Positions 10,822 through 19,494 of a stretch of 40,789 nt of DNA are shown one piece after another. How positions within the stretch are numbered: position 1 is the first letter of the stretch; the number at the start of each line of letters is the position of its first letter. The position numbers and the translations under genes are program-made. Location of the stretch: assembly GCA_903918115.1 (NCBI GenBank), contig CAIXDG010000055.1, positions 1-40,789 on the forward strand. The letters run 5' to 3'. This DNA comes from an uncultured beta proteobacterium. GTDB taxonomy: Bacteria; Pseudomonadota; Gammaproteobacteria; Burkholderiales; Burkholderiaceae. The notes under the pieces were generated by a model. The model had not been told where the DNA came from, searched no databases, and saw only the letters and a list, made by a program, of their open reading frames with translations.

Positions 10822-11931
10822 ATGACTAATCTGGCTACCGCGCAGCAACTTGCGCCGTCCAAACTTCAATTGCCAGTAACGGCCTATTTTGACCTTGATT
10901 TATATCAACGTGAAATCGACTTGCTATTTAAGCAGGGGCCTGCTTATGTAGGTCACGAGTTAATGGTACCTGAGCTAGGCTCTTATCAAACCTTGCGGGC
11001 CGAAAATGAAGGGCGGATACTCGTACGCAATGCCCATGGCGTTGAGCTACTGTCAAATGTTTGTCGCCATCGCCAAGCGCTGATGCTCAATGGTGCCGGT
11101 AAAGTGGAAACGATTGTATGTCCCTTGCACCGTTGGACCTACGATTTAGAGGGCGGTCTATTGGGCGCGCCCCATTTTGCAAATAAGCCTTGTCTAAACT
11201 TAGGAAAATCGCCCTTACAAAATTGGCAGGGCTTGTTGTTTGAAGGACCACGTGATGTGTGCGCTGATTTAGGCCGTCTTGGCGTCACTGCCGATTTAGA
11301 TTTCACCGGCTACCTACTCGATCATGTCGAAGTGCATGAATGCAATTACAACTGGAAAACATTTATCGAGGTCTATCTTGAGGACTACCATGTCGAATCC
11401 TTTCATCCAGGACTTGGCAAATTTGTTTCCTGTGAAAATTTGCAATGGGAATTTGGCGACTGGCATAGCGTACAAACGGTGGGCATCCATAAGGATCTCA
11501 GCACGCCGGGTACCCATACTTACCGTGACTGGCATGCAGCTGTCCTGCGCTATCACCAGGGCAAATTACCTCAACATGGGGCCATTTGGCTTACTTACTA
11601 TCCGAATGTCATGGTTGAATGGTATCCAGGGGTCTTATGCATTTCTACACTACATCCGCTTGGTCCCAATAAAACGCGCAATATTGTCGAGTTTTATTAT
11701 CCTGAAGAAATTGCTTTATTTGAGCGCGAATTTATCGCTGCAGAACGCGCGGCCTATATGGAAACTTGCCTAGAAGATGATGAGATTGCTGAACGTATGG
11801 ATGCAGGGCGTGCGGTTTTAATGGCGCGTGGCATCAATGAGGTTGGGCCTTATCAAAGCCCAATGGAAGATGGCATGCAACACTTTCACGAATGGTACCG
11901 CCGCACGATGAACTTGGAGAATCCAACATGA
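10822..11931 (+). CDS. Aromatic ring-hydroxylating (Rieske-type) oxygenase alpha subunit
   Basis: Rieske motif CRHRQALMLNGAGKVETIVCPLHRW; mononuclear iron region NYNWKTFIEVYLEDYHVESFHPGL. ATG at 10822 with SD-like GGGGAG; the ORF track starts at an upstream GTG. Confidence 0.93.
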   Translation: MTNLATAQQLAPSKLQLPVTAYFDLDLYQREIDLLFKQGPAYVGHELMVPELGSYQTLRAENEGRILVRNAHGVELLSNVCRHRQALMLNGAGKVETIVCPLHRWTYDLEGGLLGAPHFANKPCLNLGKSPLQNWQGLLFEGPRDVCADLGRLGVTADLDFTGYLLDHVEVHECNYNWKTFIEVYLEDYHVESFHPGLGKFVSCENLQWEFGDWHSVQTVGIHKDLSTPGTHTYRDWHAAVLRYHQGKLPQHGAIWLTYYPNVMVEWYPGVLCISTLHPLGPNKTRNIVEFYYPEEIALFEREFIAAERAAYMETCLEDDEIAERMDAGRAVLMARGINEVGPYQSPMEDGMQHFHEWYRRTMNLENPT

Positions 11932-12776
11932 GCCAACCCTTAATTACTGCCAATCAATTAGAAGAGTTACTCAATACTGGTGCTGATGTTTTACTCTGCG
12001 ACTGTCGCTTTGATCTCGCTAAGCCCTCTGCGGGACGTGAAGCGTATCAAATGAGTCACCTACCTGGTGCTATTTATGTCGATCTTGATCAGGATTTATC
12101 TGGCCCGCAAACGGGCACCAATGGACGGCACCCACTGCCTAGTCCCGAGGTCTGGGCAAAAACCCGCCAACGCCTTGGCATTAATTTAAATACTCCGGTT
12201 GTAGCCTATGACAATCAGGGCTCAGTTTTCGCCAGTCGTCTCTGGTGGATGCTAAGGGCAATTGGTCATACCCAAGTACAAGTGCTCGATGGCGGTCTCG
12301 ATGCTTGGAATGGTGCTATCGGCAGCAAGCCGCGCGAACCCATTGCGTTAGATGCTATGCCTACTGCCGTACCCTATCGTGATTTAGTGCTTGTTGATGA
12401 GGTTGTAGCAAATTTAGGTATTTCAGAAGCAGCAGCGCGCCTGGTTCTAGATGCCCGAACACCCGATCGTTTCCGCGGGGAAAATGAAACCCTTGATCCC
12501 GTGGGTGGGCATATTCCAGGGGCCGCTAATCGCTGCTTTAAAGAAAACTTACGGTCCAAACAATTTAAAACAGCGGATGAACTTTACCGCGAATTTAGTA
12601 TTCTTTTAGCGGGTAGATCTGCTAATAAAATTATTCATCAATGTGGTTCTGGCGTCACTGCTTGTCATAATCTCTTAGCCATGGAAGTAGCTGGCATAAG
12701 GGGCTCCCAACTCTATGCTGGCAGTTGGAGTGAATGGTGTGCAGATTCGCAGCGACCTATCGCGACAGCAGAATAA
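11928..12776 (+). CDS. Sulfurtransferase (rhodanese / 3-mercaptopyruvate sulfurtransferase-like)
   Basis: Two rhodanese domains (CDCRFDLAKPSAGREAYQMSHLPGAIYVDLDQDLSG; DARTPDRFRGENETLDPVGGHIPGAAN) and active-site CGSGVTA; ATGA overlap with the Rieske gene stop. Confidence 0.95.
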   Translation: MSQPLITANQLEELLNTGADVLLCDCRFDLAKPSAGREAYQMSHLPGAIYVDLDQDLSGPQTGTNGRHPLPSPEVWAKTRQRLGINLNTPVVAYDNQGSVFASRLWWMLRAIGHTQVQVLDGGLDAWNGAIGSKPREPIALDAMPTAVPYRDLVLVDEVVANLGISEAAARLVLDARTPDRFRGENETLDPVGGHIPGAANRCFKENLRSKQFKTADELYREFSILLAGRSANKIIHQCGSGVTACHNLLAMEVAGIRGSQLYAGSWSEWCADSQRPIATAE

Positions 12777-13533
12777 CCACGCCAATACCGCAGCCGATTA
12801 ACATAATTTGCCGTAAGGATTCTTGCCAATGCGGGCGGCGGTGCATTTGCGGAATTAAATCGCTGACTGCGATATAAATAAAACTACTCGAAGCAATTAC
12901 TAACAAGTAGGGCATGATGTGGTGCGCACGCTCTAAAAAAAAGTACGCTAATACGCCGCCCAACACCGCGAGTGAGCCGCTAATTAAGTTATAAAGTAAA
13001 GCACGGGCTTTAGAAAAACCAGCATTGAGTAAGACAATAAAATCGCCTACTTCTTGCGGAATTTCATGGGCAATAATGGCAAGTGCGGTAAAAATACCGA
13101 CTTGCATATTTGCCATAAACGCAGCTGCAATCAGCACGCCATCGACAAAATTATGCAAGCCATCACCAACTAAAATAGTCCAACCACTATTCCCGGCCAT
13201 TTCCGCATCATGCCCTTGATGATGATGATGCCCATCGCCTTCATGGTGATGACTGTGGCGTAATAAGGCAATTTTTTCTAACAAAAAAAATCCAAGTAAA
13301 CCCATAAGTAAAGCAGCAAATAAAATGGACGGGTTCGTGTTTGGCATGGCAAATGCTTCTGGCAAAGAATGTAAAAATGCCGTGGCCAATAAAATGCCGA
13401 CCGAAAAACTGACCATGGTGTTGATCATCTTGCTTAAAAAACCTAAGGACAAACTAGCGGCAATTAAAACGCTGGCTAAGCCCGCTAAAGCAGTAACTGC
13501 AACGATAAGTTGCAGGGTACTCAATCCCATCAT
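12757..13533 (-). CDS. ZIP family metal transporter
   Basis: Multiple TM segments, His-rich loop HSHHHEGDGHHHHQGHD, metal-site motifs VGDGLHNFVDGVLIAAAF and AIIAHEIPQEVGDF. Confidence 0.94.
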   Translation of the reverse strand: MMGLSTLQLIVAVTALAGLASVLIAASLSLGFLSKMINTMVSFSVGILLATAFLHSLPEAFAMPNTNPSILFAALLMGLLGFFLLEKIALLRHSHHHEGDGHHHHQGHDAEMAGNSGWTILVGDGLHNFVDGVLIAAAFMANMQVGIFTALAIIAHEIPQEVGDFIVLLNAGFSKARALLYNLISGSLAVLGGVLAYFFLERAHHIMPYLLVIASSSFIYIAVSDLIPQMHRRPHWQESLRQIMLIGCGIGVVILLSR

Positions 13534-14429
13534 GCGACGCCGTATTGCTTAAACCAAGCGAGGCATTTATCCCAGCCGTCTTTAGCAGGTCCAGCGCGAT
13601 ACGATTCACGATAGTCGGCATGAAAGGCATGCGGTGTATCGGGATAGACTTCAATTCGCGAGGCCTTAGCAGCGGCATTGGTAGCTGCTGCTGCAGATAA
13701 AGCGGCGCGCATTTTTTCTACGGTGTCTAAGGGAATGCCAGTATCTGCACCACCATATAAGCCAAGTACCGGTGCTTTTAATTCAGCAGCAATATCTACT
13801 GGATTATGCGGACTATTAGGCGTGGGTACACCGACTAAGCGACCATACCAAGCAACGCCAGCGCGCACCTCTGGCAAAGTAGCAGCGAGCCAAGTAATGC
13901 GACCGCCCCAACAAAAGCCGGTAACGCCAACTCGCTTCACATCTCCGCCATGGGTTCCTGCCCAAGCTAGAGTCGCTTTAAGATCAGCCATTACTTCTGC
14001 ATCCGGTGTCTTGGCAACAATATTGCTCATAATTTCAGCGATGGTGCCAAAGGTATTGGGATCGCCAGCGCGGGTAAAAAATTCTGGCGCAATCGCGAGG
14101 TATCCAAGTTTGGCAAAACGTCGCACAACATCAGCAATATGCTCATGGACGCCAAAAATTTCACTAACCACAATCACAATCGGCAAAGGCCCAGTACTTT
14201 TGTTTGGGCGTGCGGTGTAGAGTGGCACTTTAGTATTACCTACGGCAATGGTTTGCTCGCTGGCTTCAATCCCGACGAAGTCCGTTTGAATTGCCGCCGC
14301 TATCACGGGCTGTGCTGCGGCCACGAAACCGACACCCAAGCCGCCGATGGATACAGTCGAGACTGCCGAAGCAGCAGACGCAGCAGAAGCTACTGAAGTT
14401 TGCATAAATTTCCGCCGTTGATTTTGCAT
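13530..14429 (-). CDS. Dienelactone hydrolase family protein with Tat-like leader
   Basis: VVSEIFGVHEHIADVVRRFAKLGYLAIAPEFF, GVTGFCWGGRITWL (nucleophile Cys), PDTPHAFHADYR; N-terminal NQRRKFMQTS; SD AAGGAG. Confidence 0.93.
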   Translation of the reverse strand: MQNQRRKFMQTSVASAASAASAVSTVSIGGLGVGFVAAAQPVIAAAIQTDFVGIEASEQTIAVGNTKVPLYTARPNKSTGPLPIVIVVSEIFGVHEHIADVVRRFAKLGYLAIAPEFFTRAGDPNTFGTIAEIMSNIVAKTPDAEVMADLKATLAWAGTHGGDVKRVGVTGFCWGGRITWLAATLPEVRAGVAWYGRLVGVPTPNSPHNPVDIAAELKAPVLGLYGGADTGIPLDTVEKMRAALSAAAATNAAAKASRIEVYPDTPHAFHADYRESYRAGPAKDGWDKCLAWFKQYGVA

Positions 14430-14473
14430 TGCCTCTCCTTAATTTTAGTTGCCAACTATCTTGGCCTATCTAC

Positions 14474-17212
14474 TTAATGCGCTTCTTCCCAGTTATTACC
14501 TACACCAATACTTACCACAAGGGGTACGCGCAATTGTGCCACTGAGCCCATTAAACCAGGTAAAGCATCACGCAAACGATCTACCTCGGCAAATGGCGCA
14601 TCAAATATTAATTCATCATGCACCTGCAAAAGCAAGCGGGTTTGCAATTGCTCTGCTTCAATCCACTGCTGCACGGCAATCATGGCTAATTTAATTAAAT
14701 CGGCAGCTGTACCCTGCATGGGCGCGTTAATGGCTGCGCGTTCTGCGCCCTGTCGCCGCGGACCGGAACTTTTAATTTCGGGCAACCATAAACGTCGCCC
14801 GAAAACGGTTTCTACGTAGCCACTTTCTCGCGCCTCAAGTCTTGTTCGTTCCATGTATTGGGCTACCCCAGGATAGCGCTCAAAATAAGTATCAATGTAT
14901 TTTTGCGCTGCCGCCCGCTCAATGCCTAGGTTACCTGCTAAGCCAAAGGCACTCATGCCATAAATTAAACCGAAGTTAATCACCTTGGCATAACGGCGTT
15001 GCTCAGCAGTTACTGTCGCTAAGGCAATACCAAATATTTCTGCCGCAGTCGCTTGATGCACATCTAAGCCGGCAGCAAAAGCAGCCAGTAAATTTTCATC
15101 TTGCGCAATGTGCGCCATGATGCGCAATTCAATTTGGGAATAATCAGCAGAAACCAACTTACAACCATCAGCAGCAACAAATGCCTCTCGAATACGCCGA
15201 CCCTCTTCAGTGCGCACGGGAATATTTTGTAAGTTGGGATCACTCGAAGCCAAGCGACCAGTGACGGCAACCGCTTGAGAAAAATTGGTGTGTACGCGAC
15301 CTGTTTTCGGATTTACCATGCGAGGTAATTTTTCAATATAGGTCGACATCAACTTCGCTAAACTGCGGTAATCTAATATACGTGCAGGCAACGGATAGTC
15401 TTCAGCTAATTTTTGTAAAACTTCTTCATCAGTTGATGGTGCGCCTGCCGGCGTTTTTTTAATCACGGGTAATTGCAACTGACCAAATAAAATCTCGCCA
15501 ATTTGTTTAGGCGACTGAATATTGAATGGCTGCCCCGCAAGTTGATGAATTTCTGTCTCGAGGGATAAAAGGCGCTTCCCCACGGTTTGGCCTTGCTTAG
15601 CCAATAACGCAGTATCTACCTTAATGCCATTACTTTCCATAATGCCTAGCACGCGCATTGCCGGCAATTCTATTTGCTGATACACATAACAAAGTCCAGG
15701 ATTTGGCGCAATTTGGGGCCATAAAAATTGGTGCAAGCGCAAGGTGATATCAGCGTCTTCAGCAGCATAATTACAGGCCGTGGCTAAATCGACTTGATCA
15801 AACCCAATTTGATGAACGCCTTTGCCGCAAACTTCTTCATAGCGAATCGTCTTGATACCTAAATGTCGCTCTGCCATGCTATCCATATTGTGCGGTAAGT
15901 GCGATTCCAATACATAGGATTCAAGCAAAGTATCGAATGCAATTCCCTGCAGGGTTATGCCATAGTTAGCAAAGATGTGGGCATCATATTTCAGGTTCTG
16001 TCCCACCTTAGCTTTGCTGGCATCTTCTAGCCAAGGCGCTAAACGCGCTAATACCCAGGTGCGATCGAGATGGGCTTCGCCAGTGCGATGCGCTACGGGT
16101 ATATAGCAAGCCTTGCCGGCCTCTACCGAAAAAGAAATTCCAACGAGCTCAGCTACAAGCGCATCTAAGCCAGTAGTTTCTGTATCGACTGCGACAAGTT
16201 CAGCTTGTTGAAGCTTTGCGAACCAGCGCTCGAATCCCGCCTCATCAACTATGCATTCATAATGTCGCCCTACGGTGTCTGTCAGCACTTCGGCCGTGGT
16301 ACTGACAATGCCAGCAGCAATGGTTAAAGCTTCGTCAGCTGGCTTTTCTGCTACTGCAGCTATATCCCTTAACCAAGTTTTAAAGGCGTAGCGCTCGAAT
16401 AACTCGCGTAATTTTGGCGCATCCTCTGCAACTGCATGCAGGTCATCCAAGCTGGGCAAGTGCGGTGATAAATCACAGTCCGTTTTAATCGTGAGCAATT
16501 CGCGGGCGCGTAATAACCAAGGCAAGCTTGCGCGTAAATTTTCCCCCACCACGCCTTTGACCAATTCAGCTGAGGCCATTAAATTATCTAAATCACCAAA
16601 CTCAGCCAACCACTTATTAGCTGTTTTAGGGCCAGCTTTAGGCACCCCCGGTACGTTATCTACACTGTCGCCAATAATGGTGAGGTAATCGACGATGCGC
16701 TCGGGGGGTACGCCGAATTTATTAATCACCCCGGCAATGTCCAAGCGCTCATTGGTCATCGTGTTAATTAATGAGACTGAAGAATTGACTAATTGGGCTA
16801 AATCTTTATCGCCAGTAGAGATAATCGTTTCCCAGCCAGCTGCACTTGCTTGGGTCGCTAAGGTGCCAATCACATCGTCGGCCTCAACACCTGACACCAT
16901 CAAGATCGGCCAACCCATGGCTCGTACCATCGCATGAATTGGCTCAATTTGCTTAACCAAGTCTTCGGGCATCGGTGAGCGATTTGCCTTGTACTGGTCA
17001 TACATCTCATCGCGAAAAGTTTTACCCTTGGCATCGAAGACGCAGGCGATATGATCTGCAGCAATATCAGTTCGCGCCCGGCGGAGCATATTGACCATGC
17101 CATAAATAGCGCCAGTTGGCTCGCCTGCCCCATTACGTAAATCGGGCATCGCATGAAATGCCCGATAAAGGTAGCTAGAACCGTCAATTAATAGGAGTCT
17201 GTGTTTAGTCAT
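14474..17212 (-). CDS. polA: DNA polymerase I
   Basis: 5'-3' exo (LLIDGSSYLYRAFHA), 3'-5' exo (VAVDTETTGLD) and polymerase motifs (VSADYSQIELRIMAH, RRYAKVINFGLIYGMSAFGLA, LLLQVHDELIFDAP). Start likely MTKHRLLLIDG at 17212. Confidence 0.97.
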   Translation of the reverse strand: MTKHRLLLIDGSSYLYRAFHAMPDLRNGAGEPTGAIYGMVNMLRRARTDIAADHIACVFDAKGKTFRDEMYDQYKANRSPMPEDLVKQIEPIHAMVRAMGWPILMVSGVEADDVIGTLATQASAAGWETIISTGDKDLAQLVNSSVSLINTMTNERLDIAGVINKFGVPPERIVDYLTIIGDSVDNVPGVPKAGPKTANKWLAEFGDLDNLMASAELVKGVVGENLRASLPWLLRARELLTIKTDCDLSPHLPSLDDLHAVAEDAPKLRELFERYAFKTWLRDIAAVAEKPADEALTIAAGIVSTTAEVLTDTVGRHYECIVDEAGFERWFAKLQQAELVAVDTETTGLDALVAELVGISFSVEAGKACYIPVAHRTGEAHLDRTWVLARLAPWLEDASKAKVGQNLKYDAHIFANYGITLQGIAFDTLLESYVLESHLPHNMDSMAERHLGIKTIRYEEVCGKGVHQIGFDQVDLATACNYAAEDADITLRLHQFLWPQIAPNPGLCYVYQQIELPAMRVLGIMESNGIKVDTALLAKQGQTVGKRLLSLETEIHQLAGQPFNIQSPKQIGEILFGQLQLPVIKKTPAGAPSTDEEVLQKLAEDYPLPARILDYRSLAKLMSTYIEKLPRMVNPKTGRVHTNFSQAVAVTGRLASSDPNLQNIPVRTEEGRRIREAFVAADGCKLVSADYSQIELRIMAHIAQDENLLAAFAAGLDVHQATAAEIFGIALATVTAEQRRYAKVINFGLIYGMSAFGLAGNLGIERAAAQKYIDTYFERYPGVAQYMERTRLEARESGYVETVFGRRLWLPEIKSSGPRRQGAERAAINAPMQGTAADLIKLAMIAVQQWIEAEQLQTRLLLQVHDELIFDAPFAEVDRLRDALPGLMGSVAQLRVPLVVSIGVGNNWEEAH

Positions 17213-17265
17213 ACCGCAATCGTACAATCTAGTTGCCTAACTCCCATAAATAGAGGATTTTAAAG

Positions 17266-17673
17266 ATGCGCCAACTTCGCTTGACCCGCCTTCCAGCAAG
17301 CTTGGCATGTCTTTTATGCTTTTTTTGGGGCAGCCTGGTTTTGGGACCCCTCCCGGTTCTAGCTCAAGCCGGTAATTTGCAAGCACTGAGCCCAGAAGAT
17401 CTGCAACAAATTAATGGTCCCGCCCAATCGCCAAGCAGTACAGCCTCGACCAAGGTGGGCAGCAAGTTAACTCACCAGCCCTCCTTTACGCATACCAGCT
17501 CAAATGGGACGCAAATTACGGAATATCGAGATGCTCATAGCCCTACTAGCGTTCAGGTTAAAGGTCCATTAGGCGTCTACGATATGTCTCATCCTTCCTC
17601 TTTGATGCCGGGTGCACGCGAGCCCGCCACCACTATTCTCAGCGTACCTAGCTTCAACCTACCGCTGAGATGA
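17266..17673 (+). CDS. Small exported protein, possibly divergent DUF2782-like
   Basis: Signal peptide MRQLRLTRLPASLACLLCFFWGSLVLGPLPVLAQA; SD GAGG; lies between polA and thrB, the DUF2782 position in pseudomonads; C-terminal ITEYRDAHSPTSVQVKGPLGVYDM. Confidence 0.7.
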   Translation: MRQLRLTRLPASLACLLCFFWGSLVLGPLPVLAQAGNLQALSPEDLQQINGPAQSPSSTASTKVGSKLTHQPSFTHTSSNGTQITEYRDAHSPTSVQVKGPLGVYDMSHPSSLMPGAREPATTILSVPSFNLPLR

Positions 17674-17687
17674 ATTGGTTTTAGATA

Positions 17688-18668
17688 ATGGCCGTTTATA
17701 CCCCGCTCACCCTCTCTGAAATTACACCCTGGTTGGAGCACGAATTTTCGCTTGGCAAGGTAATGGATTTAAGAGGCATTCATGGCGGCATCGAGAATTC
17801 CAATTTTTTTCTAGACGTAGCTCAAGCCGGCGAGACTCATGAGTATGTTCTAACGATTTTTGAGCGCTTAACTGCTGCGCAGTTGCCCTACTATCTAGAG
17901 CTGATGTTGCACCTCGCCAATAAAGGTATTCCGGTACCTAAGCCAATTGCTAATCGTGCTGGAGAGATCCTTTTTACCCTCCATGACAAACCCGCTGCTA
18001 TCGTGACTAAATTACCAGGGCAATCGCACCTGCAGCCCACTGCCGAAAACTGTGCGATGGTTGGTGCGATGCTGGCCAAAATGCATTTAGCTGGAGCAGA
18101 TTTTCCGACTGTGCAGGCCAATTTACGCAGTCTCGCTTGGTGGCAACAAACTGCTCCCGCCATACTGCCTCATCTTTCCAGTGCCCAACAAAGCCTCTTA
18201 AATAGCGAGTTGCAATTTCAAGCAGCATTTTTTGCGAGCGCCGATTATGAACAGTTGCCCTCTGGCGCAAGTCACTGTGATTTATTTCGCGATAACGTGC
18301 TGTTTGTCGAACACCAACAGCAAACGCAGTTGGGGGGCCTATTTGACTTTTACTTTGCCGGAACCGATAAATGGTTATTTGATCTCGCGGTGACCGCCAA
18401 CGACTGGTGTCTTAATACCAACCAAGCCGATTTAGATGAGCAGCGTCTGGCTGCCTTGCTGAATGCTTATCAAACTATTCGCCCCTTGAGTGCAGGCGAA
18501 AAGCGCAGTTGGTCTGCTATGCTTCGTGCAGGCGCATTACGTTTTTGGATTTCGCGCTTATGGGATTTTTATTTACCCCGCAACGCGCATATGCTCACTG
18601 CACATAACCCTAATCACTTTGAGGCGATCTTAGATAGTCGTCGTAAGCAAAAAAATAATCTCTTATGA
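17688..18668 (+). CDS. thrB: Homoserine kinase (type II, APH-like)
   Basis: [76 protein letters not shown]. Confidence 0.95.
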   Translation: MAVYTPLTLSEITPWLEHEFSLGKVMDLRGIHGGIENSNFFLDVAQAGETHEYVLTIFERLTAAQLPYYLELMLHLANKGIPVPKPIANRAGEILFTLHDKPAAIVTKLPGQSHLQPTAENCAMVGAMLAKMHLAGADFPTVQANLRSLAWWQQTAPAILPHLSSAQQSLLNSELQFQAAFFASADYEQLPSGASHCDLFRDNVLFVEHQQQTQLGGLFDFYFAGTDKWLFDLAVTANDWCLNTNQADLDEQRLAALLNAYQTIRPLSAGEKRSWSAMLRAGALRFWISRLWDFYLPRNAHMLTAHNPNHFEAILDSRRKQKNNLL

Positions 18669-19462
18669 AACTGAATAGTGTTAATGCCCAACAAGGCTAC
18701 GTCTGGATTCGCCAAGGTATATGGCTCTTTAAACAAAATCCGTTGGGCTTTTTAATGCTCGTATTTTTGTATATTTTTTTAGTCCAACTGGCTATCTTAA
18801 TACCCATTGTTGGTGTCTTTGCAATTTTGCTCATCACCCCCTCATTGCAGTTCGGTTTCATGACGGGTTGTCGCCAAACGATTCAAAAAATTCGTCTTTC
18901 GCCCCTAGTCTATTTGGTTGGCCTACGCTCTTCAGGAGCCTTAGTACGGAAAAGACTTTTGCAACTTGGCCTCATTCACACTAGCTTAATTTTGGTGTTG
19001 AGTTTTATCGCCAGCTTCTTTGTTGATGTGCAAGTACTCTTGCCTGCGCTAACTGGTGATAAACCTCTGGGCATCGAGATTATTAAGCAGATGTATATCG
19101 TCTTAGGGATTGTGGTGGCACTCTATATTCCCATTGGGATGCTGATGTGGTTCTCACCAATTCTGGTAGGTTGGGAAGACATGCCGGTTACCCAAGCACT
19201 TTTTTCCAGTTGGATTGCTTGCTGGCGCAATCGCAGCGCCTTTATCATTTATTTATGCATATGGGGCGCATTGTTAGTGGCGGTGCCGTTGTTGCTCAGC
19301 ACTGTGTTTGAGGCGCTCAATTTGAGTGAAGTGGGTTCGTTTGTCATTGCCCCAATTTCAATGGCTTGTATGACAGTGCTGTATTGCTCTGCGTTCGCTA
19401 CCTGGAAAAATTGCTTTTCCGATAATGTGGCTACCACTAACCCCGATGAGATTGGCGCTTAA
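18665..19462 (+). CDS. BPSS1780-like integral membrane protein
   Basis: 265 aa, about six hydrophobic segments, [41 protein letters not shown] overlap with thrB. Confidence 0.75.
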   Translation: MKLNSVNAQQGYVWIRQGIWLFKQNPLGFLMLVFLYIFLVQLAILIPIVGVFAILLITPSLQFGFMTGCRQTIQKIRLSPLVYLVGLRSSGALVRKRLLQLGLIHTSLILVLSFIASFFVDVQVLLPALTGDKPLGIEIIKQMYIVLGIVVALYIPIGMLMWFSPILVGWEDMPVTQALFSSWIACWRNRSAFIIYLCIWGALLVAVPLLLSTVFEALNLSEVGSFVIAPISMACMTVLYCSAFATWKNCFSDNVATTNPDEIGA

Positions 19463-19494
19463 CTATCGATTAGGTAGTGCTGAGCCATTCCGCA

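Noticed and set aside
11324-11773. 149-aa ORF in an alternative frame of the Rieske gene
   Set aside because: Embedded out-of-frame in a confidently identified CDS, no recognisable domain or upstream initiation signal.
13678-14220. 180-aa ORF antisense to the dienelactone hydrolase
   Set aside because: Fully antisense to a clear enzyme gene; composition typical of a codon-bias shadow ORF.
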